Source of the DNA: Glandiceps talaboti
Lineage: Eukaryota > Hemichordata > Enteropneusta > Spengelidae
Assembly: GCF_964340395.1 (NCBI RefSeq)
Contig: NC_135565.1
Span: forward strand, 7,329,242-7,393,241
Direction of reading: 5' to 3'
DNA length: 64,000 nt
The notes beneath the pieces were generated by a model. The model was not told the origin of the DNA. It saw only the letters and a program-made list of their open reading frames with translations, and did no database searches. The translations under genes and the position numbers were made by a program. Positions 54,080 through 64,000 of the stretch are shown piece after piece (positions within the stretch are counted from its first letter, which is position 1; the number at the start of each line of letters is the position of its first letter).

Positions 54080-56148
54080 TTAATATTCGAAATTTTCACC
54101 CCAGTAGCCATAAGGTAGCGTTGTGTTGTCTTTACAGGGAACACGTTTGTCGTATACCAGACGGAACGTTTTATCTTCTGATGTAGTTTTATGTCCATGG
54201 TCTTTTTATCTCTTTTAATATTTAATTTTAAATGGATTATTGACCACAATTCCCTCGAACAGTCTTGGTGATGAGTGTCTCCATGGTATCAAAATTGATA
54301 AGGCCCGGGTTCCTGAAGTTAAGATTAATACCTTTAACTGTACACACAGTCTTGGTTACACCATCCTTATCAGCAGCCACTTTATAAGCATAGGATTTAT
54401 GCCTTGTACTGATGAATGTAGTGATGTATCCACCATCTAGTTCATCTGTGAAATGCCCGAGAAAATTTCCAGGACACGGATAGTACTTTCCCTCTCGGCT
54501 GACATATACGATGGAATCGGTGTCAAAGTATAATATCTGGTCATCGTCTAGTTGTTCGAGAGTCTCGTACAATTTTAATCTTGCCTGAGCAGTTTTGTAG
54601 CACGCAAGAACATCATTGGTATTCTTACTACCTTCAATGAAGTCTCCGGTGTCTTTGTAGTTAACACGTATGAGTTCATCATTGACTACGGTTATTAGAA
54701 TCATCCCTTGAGTAAATCGAAATATGTCTGAATGTCGGAGATGTACTCAGATTTACTGAGTGTGTCCCTCTGCCCTAGTTTTCCCCAAATAGGAATTGTT
54801 TCGCCAAGATCTCATACCAGGGTTTGGTGCTATGTTACCTTTGTCTAAAGAATTCCCTCAAGTTCAAAGTAACGTCGAACGTAAATATCTCTATCCATCT
54901 CAGTTTCGCACTCAGTAGGGTACCCGCTACATTCCTGTTTCAGTTTCAAAAAGGCGTTAATGTACTGTGTAAACAATCCACCATTATCACCTTCTTTGTT
55001 GTATGTTGTTGTCGATGAATAATGCCAGATTTCATGTACAGCTCCAGTATGGTGTACCCCAGAGATGCAGCCTTTTTGAGTTCACAAGAAGTCCATGTCC
55101 CAGCCAATGACCTCTCTTCGAGGGAATGTGAACAGGTGGGCACATCAACATAACCTTCAGCACAACTTTTACACAAAGTGAAAACCAATTTCCCATTACC
55201 CTTGAGTGGGATGACTCGGAGGTATAGTTATCTTGGTGGGACAATCTTGCATTTAATCAAACCTTCATAGCTATCAATACAGTTATTTTTTGGAAACCGT
55301 TTGGTAATTATTTCTGGGTGACCAATAGGATAGTACCATACTTTTTTATGTAAGGATATAAACTACATATCTATGTATTTTTTTGGTTTGGTGGCATTTG
55401 TTCGTCCATCAAAGAATGCATCTCTGGGTACAAGTGGATCGTGTATGGGTAGTTTCACAGTAAAATCCCTCATGGCAGGGTCGTTTCGCAATTGGGATTC
55501 ATACTCACACTGCCAAAATTCTATAAAGGAACCCTTGGATTTGATCTTTTCGTTTTTACGCTGCGTTTGACCAAACACCCTTGAAACAAACACCCTTGAA
55601 ATTCAAACACGGTTTTAGTTTCATGCTCATATCCACCGACAGGTATCTTATTATCAATTTTGTACTCGTCGCCAATTCTCGGGTGTTGAATACGACTACC
55701 ACGTGTGTGCGCCATGTACTTGACCCAATGTAAGGCCATTTTAGAATATCTTGTATTAGTTGTGTATCCTTGAGGTGGGATTAAACCAATATTGAATCTT
55801 CAATGAGGAAATTTCGACGGAATATAGCCATACATGCCAATGATAGTGTGAGGGCATTTTAAAGGGGTATAAACCAGGGTTGTCATCCGATGACTCTCGG
55901 GCTGTTCATTTTGAAACATCGATAAATAATTTAAGGAACCGTAAGATATCGACATCAGCCTTACAATAAGAACGAATTTCTTTTTGAAAGTCAAAGATGG
56001 CATCTTTAGCTTTCATCCCTTCATACCATTCTATGAATTGTTCTTGTTCTTCTATGCTCTAACTATCTATATCGTAGTACTGATTGTCAGGTATTTCAGA
56101 ACAGTAAGTTTGATTCTCTCGCAAGTTAAATAAATGTGGGAAATCAAT
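54080..56148 (-). pseudogene. Family B DNA polymerase, copy B, C-terminal two thirds
   Basis: Same order of motifs as copy A. The frame at 54237-54704 (155 codons) is intact over ILYFDTDSIVYVSREGKYYP and GYITTFISTRHKSYAYKV. The N-terminal side starts at FPHLFNLRENQTYCSEIPDN. Differences from copy A include a shortened segment near 55570-55590, where GCLFHGC is replaced by GCLFQGC, and a separate set of frameshifts. Confidence 0.85.
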
Positions 56149-56722
56149 TGTTACATATATCATTTTATTGCTGTCACTGCAAACCGGGACGTTTTGCTTG
56201 TATAAGATTTGGTCATGGACCCATACTGGCCCATCTCTCCCAAATCTCTCTAAAAATCTGCTTTCTAATGCTATAATGTCTGATCTCACTTCGCTGTCTG
56301 ATGGAATGCTTTGCATCCATCGTTCAGCTTCATCCGCTAAATAAAGGACGATTCCTTTTGCCTGTCTTTCTGACGACCACTTTTTTAAAGTCGGCGAAGT
56401 CTCTATATCTTCTCAACCAGCGACGTGCATTTTCAAACTCCCTTCCATGAAACTTGCCTGGACCAGTTGATACTGTTTCTTGGTCCCTATATTCGGAGTT
56501 CATCTGTTTTAGATCGTCTAGGTAAGATAGGGTCGATCTTAATTGGAAGTCTACTTGCCTTTTCCATTCTAGATCATAAGTTTTAGGCTCTTCTCCTTCA
56601 TATTGTCCGTAGTTCACGACTACTTCTTCATCATCATTTTCTCCCATGTCAAGATCGATTCTTGGCAACACCTGTTCTTCAGCAGCAACTTGTTGTTCGG
56701 CATTCTCTGGTTGTGCAGCCAT
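56149..56722 (-). pseudogene. Ty3/gypsy-type Gag fragment, copy B (frameshifted)
   Basis: Same as the copy A gag, but a T-run at about 56382 has six Ts instead of five, shifting the frame after RDFADFKK. The downstream half stays open in the other frame (56059-56316) and again reads into the polymerase. Confidence 0.8.
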
Positions 56723-56802
56723 TTTCGTAGATCTTCTTGTGCTTAAAATCTCTTGTCGTATATTTGGTCAGTTTGAACAGTGCCCGGATACGCTACACCA
56801 AT

Positions 56803-57237
56803 TGTTGCTGTCGGTTCGTTAATGGTATTCTCTTTCGATATAGCAACTTAACTTCTAGCAGGGAATTAGCTAGCAAGAGGTACTCTCAGAATCACTGCAC
56901 AGGGACTAGACCTAGATATGACTACAAGATGATTTATTGATCAGCACTGGCTCAAACACCACTTCAACACAGGTTCGGGAGATATAAAAATCTGACCTAA
57001 AACTCACAAGTTACAACAGATATAGCCCAGAAAAAGGGGCGTCTCTCAATATGCAAAGCATATTAAAATCATATCACTATTTACATTCAAATGTCCAGCT
57101 TGACTTTACCAGCTGCTGATTGGATAAAAGTCCTCAATATCTACATAAGATCACATGATATTCAAATTATCACTGTCACGTGCCCACGCCGGTTAGTACA
57201 ATAAACATTTTTATCATATTAATATATTCTTATGACA
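56803..57237 (-). repeat. LTR-like segment, copy B
   Basis: Exact positional equivalent of the copy A segment (offset 4612 bp), with the same ends and polyadenylation signal. Confidence 0.4.
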
Positions 57238-57727
57238 GGTGATGCCGACTCATTATCTATACAAACTTTATTCCTTTCGGACTATGTCAAGTTCGTTTGA
57301 CTATTGAGCCGACATCGTTATACGCAGACTATATGTCTCCAAGGTTAACAGTTTATTCAATGGCATCCTTTGTTTCAAGCGCGGTGCCTTAACTTGACCA
57401 TGATACTATTACTAACAATAGCTTATTCAAACATACCCGGAGGTCTATTTCTATCAGCTTTTGTTCTTGTTACTAATAGCTTTTCACATCATCACGTTAT
57501 TTTGTCTTCTTTTGTTGTTTACGCGTCTTTGTGGTTTATTGGAATATTCTCTTTTGTAGTTATAATTGTGTGTTGGTTTTGCTAAAGTGCTTGGCCAAAA
57601 ACAATAGGATCCATTATATCAATACATTAGTACTTCTGTATTAGAATTTCGCCTGTTTCCAAATTTATCAACCTAAAATCAGTTAATATCTTTTACTATA
57701 TTTTCATATAAAAAAATGTATGTAACA

Positions 57728-57995
57728 CAATCTTTTGAACCTTTTCCAGGTTAAACATTTTCGGTAATTTCCTGAGACCAGCGGGCATAACATTAAGGCT
57801 ATCGATGAATTTAATCCCTGCGCATGGTACCTTAATGCATATGATTTTACTTCCATTAACGCTTAATTCAGGCTTAACAATTCTTGTGTAGATACTGCAT
57901 AATAGAATAGGAATCGTATCCTTTTAAATTATGGGCAAGGCATGTTGCGCCATTGAATAACCATTTGCAGTCTCATCACCCGAAAAATGTGTTGG
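57728..57995 (-). pseudogene. polB copy B, exonuclease-domain fragment before the insertion
   Basis: Equivalent of 53115-53390. It contains the same PCAG and LRKLPKMF blocks, and its upstream edge joins ~350 bp of non-coding sequence that leads to the ATPase fragment of copy C. Confidence 0.8.
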
Positions 57996-58349
57996 TGTTT
58001 ACCACATTTGATACAATGGCTATCAGTCGGTCCACTTCTGTAGTGGTCTACTTGAGGCAATTAAAAAGGTGTTCCTTGCATATTCATTGTTTCAATCCAC
58101 AACAAAATATTATTTTTAAAATCTTACCTTTATTCATGCAACATTACATCACCAACTGGAAAACAGAAAGCCTGCATATGCCTTTTTATTAATCAACCAT
58201 TTGAATTCTTAATTAGGAACTTCATGTGTGATCATAGATGAACAATGAAATGAGTACGGGGATAAGGTTGTTGATAGTACTTCTTTTGTGTGTACTTTGC
58301 GTCATGATTATCAAAAGCACATACATTCTCACTCTCACAATTGTATGAC

Positions 58350-58649
58350 TTAAAATGGTAGTTTATTTCTGACGATAGTGTATTTAAAGAGTAAAGGATT
58401 TACACCTGTTGTACTTCCGTAGAATTTCTTGAAATAAAGGCTGATATTCACCGAAACACCATATGATTTTCTGTGGTGGTGTGGGTTGAACATACTTCCA
58501 ATGGAGAATAAAAGTCTTTTCACAAAGTAAGTTTTACCAATTCGCGAGGGTCCAGCAATGATGGCGTTAGAAGGATGCATAATTACCACTTTGGGAGGGT
58601 CCAGCAATGATGGCATTAAATGGATGCATGAATGGAAGACTTGTGACAT
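58350..58649 (-). pseudogene. P-loop ATPase fragment, copy C
   Basis: 99 codons, nearly identical to copy B, with Walker A IIAGPSRIGKTYFVKR. It shows the same doubled P-loop segment (58550-58630). Confidence 0.5.
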
Positions 58650-58689
58650 CTTTTCACTCAGACGATTCAGCTGCCAACGACGTTAATAT

Positions 58690-59940
58690 TCGAAATTTTC
58701 ACCCCAGTAGCCATAAGGTAGCGTTGTATTGTCTTCACAGGGAACACGTTTGTCGTTTACCAGACGGAACGTCTTATCTTCTGATGTAGTTTTTATGTCC
58801 ATGGTCTTTTTATCTCTTTTAATTTTAAATGGATTATTGACCACAAATTATTCTCTCGAACAGTCTTGGTGATGAGTGCTTCCATGGTATCAAAATTGAT
58901 AAGTCTCGGGTTCCTGAAGTTAAGATTAATACCTTTAACTTTACACACAGTCTTGGTTACACCATCCTTATCAGTAGCCACTTTATAAGCATAGGATTTA
59001 TGCCCTGTACTGATGAATGTAGTGATGTATCCACCATCTAGTTCATCTGTGAAATGCCCGAGAAAATTTCCAGGACACGGATAGTACTTTCCCTCTCGGC
59101 TGACATATACGATGGAATCGGTGTCAAAGTATAATATCTGGTCATCGTCTAGTTGTTCGAGAGTCTCGTACAATTTTAATCTTGCCTGAGCAGTTGTGTA
59201 GCACTCAAGAACAACATTGGTATTCTTACTATCTGCAAGGAACTCTGTGGTGTCTTTGTAGTTAACAAGTATGAGTTCATCATTGAATATGGTGACATCT
59301 TCCACACTTAGAATCATCCGTGAGCAAATCGAAATATGTCTGAATGTCGGAGACGTACTCAAATTTACTGAGTGTCTTCCTCTGCCCTAGTTTTCCCCAA
59401 AGAAGAATAGTTTCGTCAAAGATCTCATACCAGGATTTGGTGCTATGTAACCTTTGCCTAAACGAATTCCTTCATGTTCAACAAAACGTCGAACGTAACT
59501 ATCTCTATCCATATCAGTTTCGCACTCGGGTACCTGCTACACTCCTGTTACAGTTTCAAAAACATGTTAATTTACTATGTATAAACAATCCACCGTTATC
59601 ATCTTCTTTGTTGTATGTTGTTGTCGATGAATAATGCCAGATTTCATGTCGCTCCAGTATGGTGTACCCCAGAGATACAGCCTTTTAGAGTTCACAAGAA
59701 GTCCATGTACCAGTCAATGACCTTTCTTTGAGGGAATGTGAACAGGTGGGCACATCAATATAACCTTCTGCACAACTTTTACACAAAGTGAAAACCAATT
59801 TCCCATTACCCTTGAGTGGGATGACCTGGAGGTATTGTTCATTTAATCAAACCTTCATAGCTATCGATAGTTATTTCTTGAAAACCCTTCGGTAATTATT
59901 TCTGGGTGACCCATAGAATAGGTACCATACTTATTTATGT
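58690..59940 (-). pseudogene. Family B DNA polymerase, copy C, palm to C-terminus
   Basis: The longest intact C-terminal frame of the array (58793-59362, 189 codons). It contains CYTTAQARLKLYETLEQLDD, YFDTDSIVYVSREG and TKTVCKVKGINLNFRN. The palm part (59440-59940) is more diverged than the other three copies and carries deletions. Confidence 0.85.
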
Positions 59941-59948
59941 CTTTGTCC

Positions 59949-60262
59949 AATCTGAAGGCGCACCGTCACTCCTACAATGGACAAGGCCTTCACCCATTTT
60001 CTTTAACTTCTTCTCGTGTTTTGTATCCAATTGCTAAAAAATGGTGAAGACCCTGTCCGATCGCCATTCTAGATGTCTTCTACATAGGCTTTTAGCTTTC
60101 CTGCAAACTTCAATATCTTCATCAGAATCTGATCTTGATGAGTCCGATGCCGAGTCCTCACTAGAAATATAATCAATACTGAGTACTGTCTTGAAAAATT
60201 CTTTCTGCAGAAATCGACGTGCTTTCCCTCAAGCTCCTTCTTCTCCTTGTCAATTTCTGCAA
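59949..60262 (-). pseudogene. Acidic/serine-rich exon-like insert between two palm copies
   Basis: After an acceptor-like TCATATTGCAG (about 60260), the minus strand reads DKEKKELE, then after a shift FLQKEFFKTVLSIDYISSED, an Asp/Ser run and LCRRHLEWRSDRVFTIF before a stop. An acidic stretch followed by W-R-S-D is typical of proteins carried by some metazoan DNA transposons. It is not part of the polymerase, so it came in by insertion or rearrangement. Confidence 0.4.
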
Positions 60263-60364
60263 TATGACATAAAAAAAAGAGTAATTACAATGGAGCATGC
60301 AAAACAGAAGACATTTAGAGAATGGTATATTAGATACATTCACACCAATTTGCAGCTACATTAG

Positions 60365-62549
60365 CTAAATGGTGGCAGTACGAGTTGTTGTCGATGAATA
60401 ATGCCAGATTTCATGTAGCTCCAGTATGGTGCACCCCAGAGATGCAGCCTTTTTGAGTTCACAAGAAGTCCATGTCCCAGCCAATGACCTCTCTTCGAGG
60501 GAATGTGAACAGGTGGGCACATCAACATAACCTTCAGCACAACTTTTACACAAAGTGAAAACCAATTTCCCATTACCCTTGAGTGGGATGACTCGGAGGT
60601 ATAGTTCTCTTGGTGGGACAATCTTGCATTTAATCAAACCTTCATAGCTATCAATACAGTTATTTTTTGAAAACTGTTTGGTAATTATTTCTGGGTGACC
60701 CATAGGATAGTACCATACTTTTTTATGTAAGGATATAAACTACATATCTATGTATTTTTTTGGTTTGGTGGCATTTGTTCGTCCATCAAAGAATGCATCT
60801 CTGGGTACAAGTGGGTCGTGTATGGGTAGTTTCACAGTAAAATCCCTCATGGCAGGGTCGTTTCTCAATTGGGATTCATACATTGGGATTTTGAAACATC
60901 TATACATAATTTACGGAACCGTAAGCACATGAGTCATAACACATCGACATCAGCCTTACAATAAGCACGAATTTCTTTTTGAAAGTCAAAGATGGCATCT
61001 TTAGCTTTCATTCCTTCATACCATTCTATGAATTGTTCTTGTTCTTCTATATATGGTCTAACTATCTATATCGTAGTACTGATTATCAGGTATTTCAGCA
61101 AAGTAAGTTTGATTCTCTCGCAAGTTAAATAAATGTGGGAAATCAATCTTTTGAAAGTTTTCCAGGTTAAACATTTTCGGTAATTTCCTGAGACCAGCGG
61201 GCATACAATTAAGGCTAACGATGAATTTAACCCCTGCGCATGGCACGTTAATGCTTATGATTTTACTTCCACTTACGATTAATTCAGGCTTAACACAATT
61301 CCTGTGTAGATACTGCATAACAAAATAGGAATCGAATCCTTTTAAATTATGGGCAAGGCATATTGCGCCATCATTTTCACCATTGAAGAACCATTTGCAG
61401 TCTCGTCGCCCGAAAAAGTATTGGTTTTTAACACATTTAAATTGACACCTTTTACATCACGCGATGCATAGATTCGGTGTGTGTGTGTGTGTGTGTGTGT
61501 GCATACATTCAAAATATAAAATATGAATAAATCATCCATTTCTTCACCTCTTTCGTCTTACTAGTATTACGTTTATCTTTCGTGTGCACCCCTTTATCAG
61601 ACTCTTCATCATTATCGTCGTCGCCACACTGGTGGACGTTTCCTCTCTGACATACGAACTTTCCTATCTTCGATAGACCCTACAGCTTCCATGTAACATC
61701 TATGCCCTTCAGGTTGACAATGTTTACAAATAGAACATAGACTTTCATGACAAGTATGTAGACTGTCATACCCCCTGCTATCCTTTCGATACACATAGCT
61801 ATTGCATTTTCTGCAACGATAGTAATTTTTACAAGTTGAATTTCCAAACTCATTTTCTTTCTTGTGTAGATTATGGCACTTTTCACAAAGCAGGAATTTT
61901 GACCTGATTTGCATAGAATATGTTTAGAATCATGACATCTGCTGACTCTGATGTTAGTGTCTATCACTGTACAACACTTTACACTCATGACTATAGTATG
62001 ACCTACCCATCATAGCTGCCATGCTGGTAATTACATCATAGTGGGAATTGTACATAAATAAGTACAGGTTTTTTTTTCACTATTTCTGTTCCCAGAATAT
62101 ATAATACCGTTATTGGATCCTAATGCCGTGAATACATTTAGCTGATAATTCGGGAGCACACTTTGAAATTTCTTTTAATCCATCGATCCCGTATTTTCCG
62201 TAGGGTACATTAGCCTCATCATGTAATTGTCTCGCGTTGTTAGGTTTTAAAAGACAACCCGTCTTATTTTATCAAAATCGGGACCTTTATCTAATTTAGC
62301 CTTTGCCGTGACGATTGCCCAGGCGCAGCAGATTTCATCCTCATTTTGGATTCGGATGATACATCTCTTACGTAACCGTAGTTTGTCGATATCAACGATA
62401 TTTAATTTTTTACCACGCCCACCTATTAAATACGGCACATGTATGATATTCACAATAATACCTTCTTTAATTTCGAAAGCCTCATAGGATTGTAAGACCT
62501 TGGCGATTTGAGCAAAAACGAAATCTGTGCCTATGGCATCCACACTCAT
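60365..62549 (-). pseudogene. Family B DNA polymerase, copy C, N-terminal half (empty site)
   Basis: The only copy with the N-terminus. 62247-62549 is open: VNIIHVPYLIGGRGKK then RCIIRIQNEDEICCAWAIVT, a block that precedes the cysteine region in this polymerase family. 61612-61914 has the paired cysteines (CEKCHNLH, YRCRKCNSYV, CSICKHCQPEGHRCYM). The exonuclease part (61058-61330) contains VSGSKIISINVPCAGVKF and reads through IDFPHLFNLRENQ without the insertion. A (TG)n tract replaces the first exonuclease motif, a deletion near 60900 removes the middle, and stops are common. Confidence 0.85.
61478..61501. repeat. (TG)n tract inside the polB remnant
   Basis: Twelve TG units where the first exonuclease motif would be expected. 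In translation it gives a Thr-His run. The expansion shows the gene is no longer under selection. Confidence 0.9.
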
Positions 62550-63320
62550 AAATAGTAAATTAATACCTCTCTGTTACTGTGATGTACGAAGAACTAACCT
62601 TACATGATCACTTGGACCCCTTTGTAGAGTACGTAGAGTGTCAAAAATCGTATGAATGATCACAAACTCATCGTGAAGACTTTCATTTGCCCTTAAACCC
62701 TTTCTAGGCAGATCAACATTTCTACATTTGACTGCAGTAACTTGTGTTCACTCGCAACACACTCATGCGTCAAAAAATATGTGCACTTTTTCGGTTTTTC
62801 AGAATCATACAAGAAATGGCTAAAATAGTTCCAGATATATAAATGTGTTTGAAGTTAAAATTAGTTGTCTGGATAAAAATACCCATGTAGGATCTGTTGT
62901 CAGTTGTTGTTAGAACGGTAGCAGCCATAGGTTTCACGCTCCCGTTCAGAACACGTTTAGTTTACTTCTGAACACATGCGACGCCAAACTGAACGCATGC
63001 GACGCGTCCTATGCGTCAAAATGTTTAGAGTGTATGTCAAGCCTTAGCCTATACCACCACCAAGGAAAAATATAAAAAATTGAAAGTTTAAAAAAAATGT
63101 CTGAATGTAAAATACAGTAAAAGTTGAAACATATAAAGTGATATCCACTTAAGCATACCATCACCATGATACAATAATTCTTGTGAAAAATAAAAATAAT
63201 TCTTCAAATACATATTTCACAATGAACTAAAAATAACAAAGACTCGAGTTATCATATATTTACATGGACGTCCTAAAAATAAAAAATGGCCTCGTTCGGC
63301 TTTCATCGTTTTCACTAATT
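62550..63320. other. No gene recognised upstream of polB
   Basis: AT-rich. A short direct repeat CATGCGACGC lies at about 62976 and 62996. No capsid, integrase or terminal repeat of the parent element was found. Confidence 0.4.
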
Positions 63321-63326
63321 AGGGAG

Positions 63327-63690
63327 CAGAACGAGCATAATCATAGACAGATTTATCACTGTTTGGACTTGCATTGAATCCACTCGTATCGTAATATGTC
63401 CCTTCATCTACACTAGTGTTTCTATCCTTACATACATCTTGCAAGGCTTTGTCGCTTATTAAACTTAATTCTATACAAAATTTACTTCCTTTATCATCAC
63501 TTATTTTCTTTAAAGCAGTTGGCGCTCGCGACTCTACATCTCTTTGATGTCATTTACCTAAGCCTGTAGGTACTTGTGCGCTTGCCGTGGACGAATGTCC
63601 AATACTAAACTTATCTAGTTCTGCTAGACGGAGTACTTTCTTATGTACCCCAAGTTTGGGAGGTGCACTCTTCGTTGTGACGGGTGTAAC
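63327..63690 (-). pseudogene. Unidentified coding remnant with one in-frame stop
   Basis: A single minus-strand frame stays open for about 120 codons apart from one TGA at about 63548. Upstream part: SAPPKLGVHKKVLRLAELDK. Downstream part: FCIELSLISDKALQDVC and FNASPNSDKSVYDYARSAP before TAA. I do not recognise it. It is on the same strand as polB and upstream of it, so it could be another gene of the same element. Confidence 0.35.
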
Positions 63691-64000
63691 CTAGTCGAGA
63701 AATCTAACCTTAGCTTTAGGTCTTACTGACTGTGAAGCTACAATAGTTTTAAGGAGTCCTGGATGTATCATCCGTTTTAACAATGGTTGGGACTTTAGTT
63801 TTGATTATACTTTTGGTGGGGGTTGCGGAGAATAACAGCCTTAATTGGGCTAACCATCTATACCCTAATGTAAAGGAAAAAGATCCTAATCACACAAACA
63901 CACATTAATTCTTTCGCATTTATACATAGAGCTCTAGGACGTTTACTTTCACACTCCTTCATTATAGTGACTTGTCACTCCTACACAGGATATTCTTCTT
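63691..64000. other. Window end, nothing recognised
   Basis: A few short minus-strand open stretches may extend the remnant above, but stops are frequent. Confidence 0.3.

Larger units (their letters stand above)
56149..57727 (-). mobile_element. 1.58-kb insertion in polB, copy B
   Basis: Same ends (TGTTACATA / TATGTAACA) and the same flanking CAAT (56145-56148 and 57728-57731) as in copy A, nearly identical inside. It was therefore inherited by duplication rather than inserted twice. Confidence 0.85.
49280..62549 (-). repeat. Tandemly amplified viral-type polB cassette, period ~4.6 kb
   Basis: Matching landmarks are spaced by 4603-4676 bp between copy A (49.3-53.4 kb) and copy B (53.7-58.0 kb). 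Examples: gag start 52110 and 56722; ATPase 53747-54046 and 58350-58649. Copy C (58.35-62.55 kb) has the same C-terminal part plus the only N-terminal half. Copies A and B are nearly identical, so their duplication is recent; parts of copy C (59.3-59.9 kb) are more diverged. The palm segment is present four times (about 50.2, 54.9, 59.6 and 60.5 kb). No single copy is intact. Confidence 0.9.

Noticed and set aside
52758-57585. Hydrophobic 71-codon plus-strand frame present in both copies (52758-52973 and 57370-57585)
   Set aside because: Its conservation is explained by the recent 4.6-kb duplication, and it has no start context or domain.

Overview
The window is animal nuclear DNA. It is AT-rich, its genes are cut by short GT/AG introns, and it carries microsatellites, a satellite array, foldback elements and remnants of many transposon classes. 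The two clear host genes (an Ig-domain receptor tyrosine kinase and 7-dehydrocholesterol reductase), together with the transposon types (P-like/THAP, EnSpm/TNP2-like, CR1/L2-like LINE, viral-type DNA polymerase B), suggest a marine invertebrate. An amphioxus- or acorn-worm-like deuterostome or a lophotrochozoan would fit. The species cannot be fixed from the sequence.

Region by region. 1-2.2 kb: no gene seen. 2.4-17.5 kb, plus strand: a 15-exon receptor tyrosine kinase gene with a short signal peptide exon, two Ig domains, one membrane segment, a juxtamembrane region, a complete kinase domain and a short tail ending near a YVNI motif. About 755 residues are predicted from splice-consistent exons. 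Its introns hold a foldback element, a (TA)n tract and a LINE 3' end. 17.5-20.4 kb: microsatellites and a duplicated ~180-bp block. 20.4-26.8 kb, minus strand: a complete four-exon DHCR7 gene, 481 codons. 26.8-34 kb: mostly non-coding, with a candidate promoter/first exon at 32.6-32.84 kb. 34.7-35.8 kb: a satellite of about 30 units of 36-38 bp, most with a GTACATGTAC palindrome. 36.5-43.6 kb: a graveyard of transposon genes and unassigned fragments: P-element-like transposase with an in-frame TGA, a HIRAN domain, a possible DUF6589-type fragment, a spliced ORF of unknown function and a decayed TNP2-like transposase. 45.6-48 kb: a 120-bp tandem repeat and a 146-bp near-perfect palindrome.

49.3-62.5 kb, minus strand: the most unusual part. 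A viral-type (Polinton/Maverick- or adintovirus-like) protein-primed family B DNA polymerase gene, with the start of a P-loop ATPase just downstream, has been amplified in tandem with a period of about 4.6 kb. All copies are broken. Two copies carry the same 1.58-kb insertion, which has TGTTACATA inverted ends and a 4-bp CAAT target duplication and contains an LTR-like segment plus a Ty3/gypsy-type gag. The third copy keeps the matching empty site, so the order of events can be read directly: insertion into one copy, then duplication of the filled unit. No capsid, protease or integrase gene of the parent element is visible in the window.

Nothing here is an operon. The two host genes are unrelated and converge (RTK on plus, DHCR7 on minus) across about 2.9 kb.
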